64,000 nucleotides of DNA from Persicitalea sp963716085 (GTDB lineage Bacteria > Bacteroidota > Bacteroidia > Cytophagales > Spirosomataceae): NCBI GenBank assembly GCA_963716085.1, contig OY970288.1, forward strand, positions 1,054,001-1,118,000. The letters are read 5' to 3'. Position numbers and translations under genes: made by a program. The notes under the pieces were generated by a model that worked only from the letters and a program-made list of their open reading frames with translations, was not told the DNA's origin and ran no database searches. Shown here piece after piece: positions 23,263-30,602 of this stretch. The stretch's first letter is position 1, and each line of letters opens with the position of its first letter.

Positions 23263-24426
23263 TTAACCCTTACTCCCAATCCTTTCCACCGCTTCCCAAA
23301 TCCGCTCCTTCGGGGTGCAGAGGGAGAGGCGAATGTAGCGATTGCCTTTGGGGCCGTAAATGAAGCCGGGGGCGATGAAGACGTGTTTTTCGGTAAGCAG
23401 GGTATTGATGAGATTTTCGGCTGAGTCGGTGCTTGCGGGAAGTTTCCCCCACAGAAACATCCCTTCCTGAGCCTTGTCCCAGGTGCAGCCCAGGGCCGTC
23501 AGCAGTGCCTCGGCGGCTTCCAGGCGTCCTTCGTACACAGCATTGCGCTCGCGGTGCCAGTCATCGGAGTTTTGCAGGGCTACGGCTGCCGCCTCCTGCA
23601 CACCCTGAAACATCCCGGAATCGACGTTGCTTTTTATTTTTAAAATCGTGTCCACGTACGGTTTTTCGGCGGCCAGCCAGCCCAGCCGCCAACCCGCCAT
23701 ATTGTGCGACTTGCTCATCGAATTCAATTCGATGGCCACCGCTTTGGCCCCCTCGACCGACAGCAAACTTACGGGCGGCTTTTTGTTCAGCACCCGGCTG
23801 TACGGATTATCGTGGCAAAGCAGGACTTTGTTTTTTTGGGCAAAAGCCACCGCCCGCTCAAACAGCTCCGGCGTGGCGGGCGCGCCCGTGGGCATGTGGG
23901 GGTAATTGAGCCACATGATCTTGGTGCGGGGCGTTACGAGTTCGGCCATCGCCTCCCAGTCGGGTTGCCAGCCCTGGTTTTCGAGCAGAGGATACTCTTT
24001 CACGACGGCACCCACCATCTGACTCACGGCGCGATAAGCCGGGTAGCCGAGTTCAGGCACCAGCACCTCGTCGCCGGGATCGAGGAAAGTGAGCGAGATG
24101 TGCGTGATCCCTTCCTTCGAGCCGATCAGGGGGAGTATTTCCGTAGTGGGATCGAGCTTTACTTGATAAGTGCGGTCGTAGTAGCCGGCAATGGCCTCCC
24201 GGAACGACGGAATGCCCACGTAAGGCTGATAGCCGTGGGCGTTGGGACGACGAATGGCTTTATCCAGCGCCGAGAGGGTGCTTTCCGAGGGCATCATGTC
24301 GGGATTGCCGATGCCAAGGTGAATGATGTCGTGGCCTTCGGCCATCAGTTTGCGCACTTCGGCTAGTTTTACCGAAAAATAGTATTCCGAAGTTTGTCGG
24401 GTGCGCTGGGCGGTTTGTATTATCAA
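23263..24426 (-). CDS. Class I/II aminotransferase (PLP), aspartate/aromatic or LL-DAP type
   Basis: This 387-residue fold-type I aminotransferase has the PLP Lys239 in NSMSKSHNMAGWRLGW, HDNPYS with the ring-contacting Asp206 and Tyr209, and IRLSLCTPKERI with the C-terminal substrate-binding Arg. The usual NPxNPTG loop reads LNYPHMPTGA. The N-terminus (ADEGHDIIHLGIGNPDMMPS-like) resembles LL-diaminopimelate or aspartate aminotransferases; position next to tyrA favours an aromatic amino acid role, but the substrate cannot be fixed. The first available start is TTG at 24426, at the edge of a TTGACAG repeat; no ATG is suitably placed. Confidence 0.88.
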   Translation of the reverse strand: MIIQTAQRTRQTSEYYFSVKLAEVRKLMAEGHDIIHLGIGNPDMMPSESTLSALDKAIRRPNAHGYQPYVGIPSFREAIAGYYDRTYQVKLDPTTEILPLIGSKEGITHISLTFLDPGDEVLVPELGYPAYRAVSQMVGAVVKEYPLLENQGWQPDWEAMAELVTPRTKIMWLNYPHMPTGAPATPELFERAVAFAQKNKVLLCHDNPYSRVLNKKPPVSLLSVEGAKAVAIELNSMSKSHNMAGWRLGWLAAEKPYVDTILKIKSNVDSGMFQGVQEAAAVALQNSDDWHRERNAVYEGRLEAAEALLTALGCTWDKAQEGMFLWGKLPASTDSAENLINTLLTEKHVFIAPGFIYGPKGNRYIRLSLCTPKERIWEAVERIGSKG

Positions 24427-24429
24427 AAG

Positions 24430-24457
24430 TTGACAATTGACAGTTGACGGTTGACAG
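24430..24457. repeat. Four tandem TTGACAG-like heptamers upstream of the aminotransferase
   Basis: TTGACAA, TTGACAG, TTGACGG and TTGACAG follow one another without a gap, 4 bases upstream of the TTG start codon of the minus-strand aminotransferase. No complementary second arm was found in the following 230 bases, so this element, unlike most of the others, is single-armed. Confidence 0.72.
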
Positions 24458-24694
24458 TTTTGGCTGTCGCCTCTCGTTAAGGGGCCGCAAGTTAGTTTAA
24501 AAACCGTTTTACGTTTGGTTCAACCCATTTGGCAGCCCAATTTCTGCCAAAATTTCAGTTTCTCTTCATACTAAGTGCCAAAAGTTCGCGTTTCTATCCT
24601 GTATTTATAATCTAGACAGGCAGTATTTTTCATGGAATGATTCTTTACCTATTTCCCAGTATAGTTTCCAATCTAACAACTAAAAAAAACAATC

Positions 24695-25273
24695 ATGAAA
24701 AATATAATGAAAATCACCTTGCTGGTACTGCTCGGAGGTTGGTTTGTCGCCTGTTCGCCCGCGTTTCAGGTACAAAACGATTACGACCGTAGCGTCAACT
24801 TAAAGCAATTCAAGACCTTCCGGGTGGAAGCTGAGCGGAACATCACTGACGACCCGCTGCTGGGCAGCGACCTAAACCGCCGCCGCATCACCGACGCCGT
24901 AACGCAGGCAATGATTGCCAAAGGTTACCGGGTCGACGAGAGCAATCCCGAACTAGTGGTGCGCTACCTCACCGACGTGAAAGACCGTCAGCAAGTACGC
25001 TCCAACAACAACATGTCGCCGATGTGGTGGTGGTACGGCCCACAAAACAACAACATCTCGACCTATAATTACGAGGAGGGCCGCTTTATCGTGAACATCT
25101 ACCAGAATAATGTCAACAAGATGATATGGCAGGGATGGGCCGCCGGCAAACTGAAAGCTCCGAACAAGCGCGAAGACCGCGCCGAAATGATGCAGAACAT
25201 CATTCAAGACATCCTTTACACCTTTCCGCAGGCCACAGCCGATACCTACTCTAACGAGATAGGAAAGCGGTAA
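24695..25273 (+). CDS. DUF4136 lipoprotein
   Basis: This 192-residue lipoprotein has a signal ending in LLGGWFVAC (Cys20). Its DUF4136 domain shows the family pattern: NDYDRSVNLKQFKTFRVEAE near the start of the mature part, RRRITDAVTQAMIAKGYRVD, PELVVRYLTDV and a C-terminal MIWQGWAAGKL followed by MMQNIIQDILYTFP. Such proteins sit in the outer membrane with unknown function. The start is ATG at 24695, with an in-frame ATG four codons later. A strong terminator follows 20 bases after the stop codon, so this is a single-gene transcript; 268 bases upstream hold no gene. Confidence 0.92.
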   Translation: MKNIMKITLLVLLGGWFVACSPAFQVQNDYDRSVNLKQFKTFRVEAERNITDDPLLGSDLNRRRITDAVTQAMIAKGYRVDESNPELVVRYLTDVKDRQQVRSNNNMSPMWWWYGPQNNNISTYNYEEGRFIVNIYQNNVNKMIWQGWAAGKLKAPNKREDRAEMMQNIIQDILYTFPQATADTYSNEIGKR

Positions 25274-25293
25274 TCCAACAGAGAAGCAGCAGC

Positions 25294-25341
25294 AAAAACG
25301 TCCGATTCCGAACATGAGTGTTCGGAATCGGACGTTTTTTT
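25294..25341 (+). terminator. Strong intrinsic, probably bidirectional, terminator
   Basis: A perfect stem of about 20 bp (CGTCCGATTCCGAACA with flanking A/T pairs) closes on a TGAG loop at 25315-25318 and is followed by seven T residues on the plus strand. A run of A residues precedes it, so it would also work on the minus strand. It ends the DUF4136 transcript and isolates the permease gene downstream. Confidence 0.92.
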
Positions 25342-25409
25342 GTTTGGTTGCTTTGTTAAAATTCTGTATATCAATAGGTTAATTTTTTGGCATAAAATTT
25401 ACCCAAATC

Positions 25410-25439
25410 GTAGGGGCGAACACATGGGTTCGCCCCTAC
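25410..25439. repeat. GTAGGGGCGAAC perfect palindromic repeat
   Basis: GTAGGGGCGAAC (25410-25421) and GTTCGCCCCTAC (25428-25439) are perfect 12-bp arms around ACATGG. The type GTAGGGGCGA is a widespread bacterial palindromic repeat, related here to the GTAGGGACGCGA repeat at 20892. It ends 11 bases before the permease start codon, so in the mRNA its hairpin would cover the ribosome landing site. Confidence 0.78.
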
Positions 25440-25450
25440 AAATAATCACT

Positions 25451-27826
25451 ATGCTCAAAAACTATTTCAAAATCGCCTTCCGCAATCTAGTCAAGCAGCG
25501 GACGTACTCCTTTATCAATATCGCCGGGCTATCGGTCGGGCTGGCGACTTGTTTGGTGATCACCCTGTACGTATTGGATGACCTGAGTTTTGACGACCAC
25601 CAGCCCAAGGCCGACCGCATTGGGCTGTTCCAGCAATTCATCGACTCTTCGTCGAGTGGCTCGTCGTTCAGCGATTTGTTAAAAAAGCAGGCGGGTATCG
25701 AGGCCGTTACGCAAGTGTCGCCGCAGCGGGCCTTGGTGTCGCGGCGCGATGTGGCGGCTTACGAAAGCCGTTTCTGTTTGGTTGATTCCAACCTCACCAG
25801 GCTTTTTGACTTTCCGATGGTCGAGGGCAGTTTGCGGGAGGCACTGGAATTGCCCAATCAGGTCGTGATTTCCGAGCGCATGGCCACCAAGTACTTTGGC
25901 AATACGCCACCCGTGGGCCAAACGCTCGACGTGGAGGTTCGGGGAAAGACCACATTTACCGTGGCGGGCGTCATGCGGGACACGCCCGAGAACACGCATC
26001 TGCCCATCGACTTTCTGGCGTCCAGCCTGAACCGCAAGCCACTGATTGGCGGAGGGAATGGTTCCTACTGGGATTTTGCGGGGATGAACTATTTTCTGCT
26101 CAGTCCGGGAGCGACTTTTGAAAATATTGAAAGTCAACTGCCCGCCATTGCCAAACAAACCGACGACCGCAACGCCGGAGCCTGGAAGCTGAGCGTGATT
26201 CCGCTGCGCGATATTTACCTCCGCCACCGCATGGACGACCGGGTTCGGGCCACTAACGCCATCGAATTCGTGCGCATTTTTGGGTCGGTGGCTTTGTGCA
26301 TCCTGTTGCTGGCGTGTTTCAATTATCTCAATCTATCGTCGGCACGCTCCACGCTGCGGGCGCGGGAAGTGGGCGTCCGCAAAGCGATGGGAGCCAAGCG
26401 TTGGCAACTTGTCAGGCAATTTATGGGCGAGTCGTTCCTGTTCACGCTGATCGCGACCGCCTTCGCCCTGATCCTGGCCCAACTGGCGTTGCCGTTTTTC
26501 AATGATTTTGCGGACAAAGATTTGACGCTCGCCCCTTTGTTTACCTCTTCAAAATTGCTGCTATTGGTTTTCTTCATCGTATCGACTAGTCTGCTTACGG
26601 GCTTGTACCCCGCCTTCGTGCTCTCGAATTTCAATCCCATAAAAGTCCTGAAAAATCAACTGTTGCCCAACAGTGGCCGGGCTTACGTGCGGCGCGGGCT
26701 GGTTGTGGTGCAGTTCGTGATTTCGATCGTCATGCTGGTGGCAACGATAGTGGTGATGGATCAGCTGCGTTATTTACAAAATAAGGATGTCGGCTACCAG
26801 CGCGACCAGGTACTTGCACTCGATCCGCCGTCGCAGACTTCGGAGAGCCAGCGGTCAGCTTTTCAAAACGAGATTCGGCAATTAGCCAGCGTTGAGGATA
26901 TCACGCAGGTGTCGATGCTGCCCGGACACGGCATGACGATTAATAAATTGACGCCGCAGTCGGTGTCGGAATCACAGGACGACGTCACGATCGGGCAGTT
27001 GTTCGTGGACAGTCAGTTTTCGGAAGTTTTTGGGGTGAAACTGGCTGAAGGAAGATTTTTTGAGAAGGACAATACCGCTGACCAAAGCAACTTTGTGGTC
27101 AACCAAACGGCCATGAAAAAATACGGCTGGCAACTGGGCCAGATCATCGGCTACGCTACCTACCAGTACAATGCCGATGGCAGCTACAATGAAGTGCCTG
27201 TAAACGGACAGATTATCGGCGTTGTGGAAGACTTCAACCAGATGGATCTGAAAAGTAAGATCATTCCCATGATGCTCATCAATCAGGCCTGGGGTTCGCT
27301 GGCGCTCAAATTGCGGGGCAGTGACCTTAGTGCCACGGTGCCGCAGTTGCAGGCCGCCTGGGAAAAGCAGTTCCCCAACTACCCCTTCGAGTACGAGTTT
27401 CTGGACGAAGTTTTTGACCGGACCTACCGCAAGGAAGCCCAAACTGCCCGCGTATTCGGCCTGTTTGCGGGGCTTTCCGTCTTCATTTCGTGTCTGGGAC
27501 TGCTGGGGCTGGTGGCCTTCACCGCTGAGCAGCGGACGAAGGAAATCGGCATCCGAAAAGTAATGGGTGCCAGCGTGGTCAGCATTGTGACGCTGCTATC
27601 CGGCGACTTCCTGAAACTAGTCGCTATGGCCATCGTGGTGGCTGTGCCCATTGCCTGGTATGGGATGGATACCTGGCTGCAGGATTTTGCTTACCGCACC
27701 GACGTCCCCGCCTGGGCGTTCTTGCTGGCGGGCGGAGTGGCGGGACTGGTGGCTTTCCTGACCATGAGTTATCAGGCGATCAAGGCGGCAAGCGTGAATC
27801 CGGTGGAGTCGCTGCGATCGGAGTGA
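25451..27826 (+). CDS. FtsX/MacB-like ABC transporter permease
   Basis: The ATG at 25451 is preferred (791 residues): it begins MLKNYFKIAFRNLVKQRTYS, matching the start of the other copies in the window, whereas the open frame to 25340 crosses a terminator and a palindrome. Layout: first membrane helix (~20-42), MacB-like periplasmic domain, three helices with FtsX domain 1 (ARSTLRAREVGVRKAMGAKR, ~300-420), a short linker helix, a second periplasmic domain, and FtsX domain 2 (RTKEIGIRKVMGASVVSIVT, ~680-785) ending VNPVESLRSE. No Walker motif is present, so a separate LolD/MacB-type ATPase is needed. The C-terminal part differs more from the array copies than they do from each other. Substrate unknown. 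Confidence 0.9.
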   Translation: MLKNYFKIAFRNLVKQRTYSFINIAGLSVGLATCLVITLYVLDDLSFDDHQPKADRIGLFQQFIDSSSSGSSFSDLLKKQAGIEAVTQVSPQRALVSRRDVAAYESRFCLVDSNLTRLFDFPMVEGSLREALELPNQVVISERMATKYFGNTPPVGQTLDVEVRGKTTFTVAGVMRDTPENTHLPIDFLASSLNRKPLIGGGNGSYWDFAGMNYFLLSPGATFENIESQLPAIAKQTDDRNAGAWKLSVIPLRDIYLRHRMDDRVRATNAIEFVRIFGSVALCILLLACFNYLNLSSARSTLRAREVGVRKAMGAKRWQLVRQFMGESFLFTLIATAFALILAQLALPFFNDFADKDLTLAPLFTSSKLLLLVFFIVSTSLLTGLYPAFVLSNFNPIKVLKNQLLPNSGRAYVRRGLVVVQFVISIVMLVATIVVMDQLRYLQNKDVGYQRDQVLALDPPSQTSESQRSAFQNEIRQLASVEDITQVSMLPGHGMTINKLTPQSVSESQDDVTIGQLFVDSQFSEVFGVKLAEGRFFEKDNTADQSNFVVNQTAMKKYGWQLGQIIGYATYQYNADGSYNEVPVNGQIIGVVEDFNQMDLKSKIIPMMLINQAWGSLALKLRGSDLSATVPQLQAAWEKQFPNYPFEYEFLDEVFDRTYRKEAQTARVFGLFAGLSVFISCLGLLGLVAFTAEQRTKEIGIRKVMGASVVSIVTLLSGDFLKLVAMAIVVAVPIAWYGMDTWLQDFAYRTDVPAWAFLLAGGVAGLVAFLTMSYQAIKAASVNPVESLRSE

Positions 27827-27871
27827 CCGATCAAGAACTAAACTCATCCAACATTCGGACGGATACGCTAC

Positions 27872-28576
27872 TTACTGGGCAAACACGGTGTAGGTGTTGG
27901 GCTTCAGTTTCATAAGCAGCGGGATGTTCTTCCACAGGGCCCGTTTCAACAGGTTGGCGAAGTACTGCGTCGAGTATTTCTTGTTCTGGAAATCCACGAC
28001 TTCCCGGCGGTAGAGCGCGTGTCTGTTTTGCAAGATTTCAAACCCTTCCGAGTAAAGCAGGAAATTGAAAAGGGCGGGCGTATAGATGTTGATATGCCCG
28101 TAGGCGTCGAAGTGTTTGAATTTCCGATCGACCCGGAACGAGAAGTCGATGGGAACCTCGAACACCTGCTGCCGGGAAATACGCCTGATTTCCCGCAGTA
28201 GCTGCCGGGGGTGCTCCACGTGTTCGATCACGTGCGAGCAAATCGCCAGGTCGAATTGCCCTTCGGCGAAGGGCAGCGTGTAGCCGTCGAACTGCCTTAC
28301 CTCGACCAGTTCAGAGATATTTTTCTTCTTGATTTGCCGAATGGCACTGTCCGAAATCTCTGCCGCCGTCAGTCGCGGGCAAAAATGGCGGCGGCTCAGT
28401 TCGGTGAGGATATTGCCGTCGCCCGCTCCCACCTCGATCACGCTGGTGAACGTGTGGTTTCTGGTTACCTCCACGATGTTGTCCACCTTACCGATCGAGC
28501 CGATACGCCGCCATTCCTCCGTCTGGTCGGAATATTGGGCATCGTACATTACTTTCAGTTCTTTGCTTACTTCCAT
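27872..28576 (-). CDS. Class I SAM-dependent methyltransferase
   Basis: From ATG 28576 the product has 234 residues, starting MEVSKELKVMYDAQYSDQTE. The longer open frame to 28645 begins with TTG and adds an atypical extension. Motif I is VIEVGAGDGNILTEL, followed by LTAAEISDSAIRQIKKKN, the post-motif FDLAICSHVIEHVEHPRQLL and LREIRRIS. The pattern 'ICSHVIEHVEHP' is typical of methyltransferases of cell-surface polysaccharide or lipid quinone pathways, but the substrate cannot be assigned. It converges with the permease gene (25451-27826), with a 45-base gap. Confidence 0.87.
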   Translation of the reverse strand: MEVSKELKVMYDAQYSDQTEEWRRIGSIGKVDNIVEVTRNHTFTSVIEVGAGDGNILTELSRRHFCPRLTAAEISDSAIRQIKKKNISELVEVRQFDGYTLPFAEGQFDLAICSHVIEHVEHPRQLLREIRRISRQQVFEVPIDFSFRVDRKFKHFDAYGHINIYTPALFNFLLYSEGFEILQNRHALYRREVVDFQNKKYSTQYFANLLKRALWKNIPLLMKLKPNTYTVFAQ

Positions 28577-28758
28577 CGTTTGTGCTGATTTCCCGTATTT
28601 GATTCGCCAATAGTTCCGCATACCAGCCGACATTATTCGTGCCAAATCACTGATGCGCTGTTAAGGCAACCGCCAATTTAAAGGGTTACCCACGGTATTT
28701 TTCCTTAGCGAGGTGGTTTTACTTTCAAATAAATAATTTTCATTCATTTTTTGAAAAT

Positions 28759-30486
28759 ATGCAGCGAAGAACTTTCCTGAAAGCCTCAACCGTCACCCTT
28801 TGCGCCGTGCCGACAATCGATTCGCTGGCTTTGGCGCGTCCCCAGAATGTGGGCACGAAAAGCAAACCGGAATGGCTACTGACCTTGATCAAAGGCAACG
28901 ACGAGCGCATCGAACCGCTTCGCAATTTGCGGATTACCGACGCCAGCCTTCCCGCTTTCGGCGGCTTGGCCGATGGCTACGGCATCCCCAATGTCCAATC
29001 GACTACGGGCTTTGTTCGTACGGCGGTATGCGCCTTAGTGAGCCCGGAAAGTGCCTACCACCGCTCGAAAAGTTTGGCGGAGGAAGTGCAGCGAGCCTTG
29101 CAATACCTGCTTCGCGTCCAACACGAAGACGGTACCATCGACCTGCTTTCAACTAATTTTCATTCCACGCCCGATCTGGGTTTTATCGTCAAATGGCTGG
29201 CTCCCGAGTATTCGCTGATGCAGCAGGCGGATGCTGATTTCTTTAAAACGCAACTTGCCTCCCTCAAAACTTTCTTGCAACGTGCCGGAGAGGCGCTCAT
29301 CACAGGAGGCATCCATACCCCCAACCACCGTTGGGTGGTATCGGCGGCTTTGACCAAGTTGCACGAACTCTGGCCCGATCCGCGCTACGTAGCCCGCGCC
29401 GAGGCGTGGCTGGCCGAGCAAATCGACATGGACGAAGACGGGCAGTACACCGAACACAGCACCTATATTTACTCCCCGCTTACCAACCGCACGCTCCTCA
29501 CCATCGCCAAAGGCTTGAAGAAACCTGAAATCTACGATTATGTCCGGCGCAACCTTGACATGACGCGCTACTACCTGCACCCCAACGGGGAAGTGGTGAC
29601 CGAAGCCTCGGGGCGACAGGACAAGGCGGCAGTCGGGACGATGGAAGGCTACTATTACCCGTATCGGTTCTTGGCGCTGCGCGACAAGAACCAGGATTTT
29701 GCGGCGATGTGCCGATTGATCGAGGAGACTGCCTTGCCGAAGGTAGTTTCGCAGCTCAATTATTTTCTGGAAGACTCGACCTTGTGGGAAGCGCTGCCCG
29801 CGTCCAAGCCATTGCCCACCGACTACGTCAAGGCTTTTCCGTTCTCGGGTCTGGTGCGCATTCGACGCGGGGACTGGGACGCTACGCTTATTTCCGAAAA
29901 CCCCGTTTGGCTTACTTTCCACAGGGGGAATGCCGTGTTACAGGGCGTGCGGTTCGCGGCTTCTTTTTTTGGAAAGGGTCAGTTTGAGGGAGGTGAATTG
30001 GTCAAGAACGGCGATGCGTGGACGATGGCTCGATCGCTGGAAGCCCCCTACTACCAGCCTTTCCCCAAAAGCAAAATTCCGGTAAGCAGCGGCGGCAGTT
30101 GGGAGAAACTGCCGAAAACCGAGCGTGAGCAAAGCGAAACTCAGCGGCTGGTGTCTACGGTGAGGATTCGGGAAACTGCCGGAGGCATAGAGGCCGACAT
30201 CGAGATAGTAGGCACCGACGGCGTCCCGGTGGCGGTGGAGCTTATTTTTCGGGAAGGCGGCGAATTTGGCGGCGTGGAGTCACTTGTCGATAAAAAGCAA
30301 GACACCTACCTGCTCGAGTCTGGCAAACAGGGTACTTACGCCTATCAGGGTGACGCCATCACTTTCGGGCCGGGCCGCGTCGAACATCGCTACCTGCACC
30401 TGCGTGGCGCGCTCCCACGGTTGGATGCTCCATCGGTTTACCTCACGGGATTCACACCTTTTCGGCACACGCTTCGTCTGTCCTGA
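28759..30486 (+). CDS. Tat-exported protein of unknown function
   Basis: This 575-residue protein starts MQRRTFLKASTVTLCAVPTI, a twin-arginine signal (RRTFLK), so it is folded before export to the periplasm. Residues ~40-330 look all-helical with regularly spaced Trp/Tyr and His (STDRYYLHPNG-like, EHSTYIYSPLTNRTLL, EAWLAEQIDMDEDGQY), suggesting an alpha/alpha toroid. The last ~200 residues are beta-rich. This helical-toroid plus beta-sandwich layout is shared with polysaccharide lyases and related enzymes, for example the heparinase II/III type, but catalytic residues were not identified and no family is claimed. It is preceded by a 113-base gap with AT-rich sequence and followed by the DUF5916 gene on the same strand. 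Confidence 0.7.
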   Translation: MQRRTFLKASTVTLCAVPTIDSLALARPQNVGTKSKPEWLLTLIKGNDERIEPLRNLRITDASLPAFGGLADGYGIPNVQSTTGFVRTAVCALVSPESAYHRSKSLAEEVQRALQYLLRVQHEDGTIDLLSTNFHSTPDLGFIVKWLAPEYSLMQQADADFFKTQLASLKTFLQRAGEALITGGIHTPNHRWVVSAALTKLHELWPDPRYVARAEAWLAEQIDMDEDGQYTEHSTYIYSPLTNRTLLTIAKGLKKPEIYDYVRRNLDMTRYYLHPNGEVVTEASGRQDKAAVGTMEGYYYPYRFLALRDKNQDFAAMCRLIEETALPKVVSQLNYFLEDSTLWEALPASKPLPTDYVKAFPFSGLVRIRRGDWDATLISENPVWLTFHRGNAVLQGVRFAASFFGKGQFEGGELVKNGDAWTMARSLEAPYYQPFPKSKIPVSSGGSWEKLPKTEREQSETQRLVSTVRIRETAGGIEADIEIVGTDGVPVAVELIFREGGEFGGVESLVDKKQDTYLLESGKQGTYAYQGDAITFGPGRVEHRYLHLRGALPRLDAPSVYLTGFTPFRHTLRLS

Positions 30487-30602
30487 CTGGCTATACCGTT
30501 GAATTTCTGATGATTTAGAAACACTGGAATGGCTTTTGTAGTCTAACCATTAGAGATTCCCGTACCTTTTAGGGAATGCCTTCTTAACCCATTTGACTTA
30601 GT

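Noticed and set aside
25340..25450. N-terminal extension of the first permease up to 25340
   Set aside because: It would be translated from the terminator and a palindromic repeat; the ATG at 25451 matches the conserved start of the other copies.
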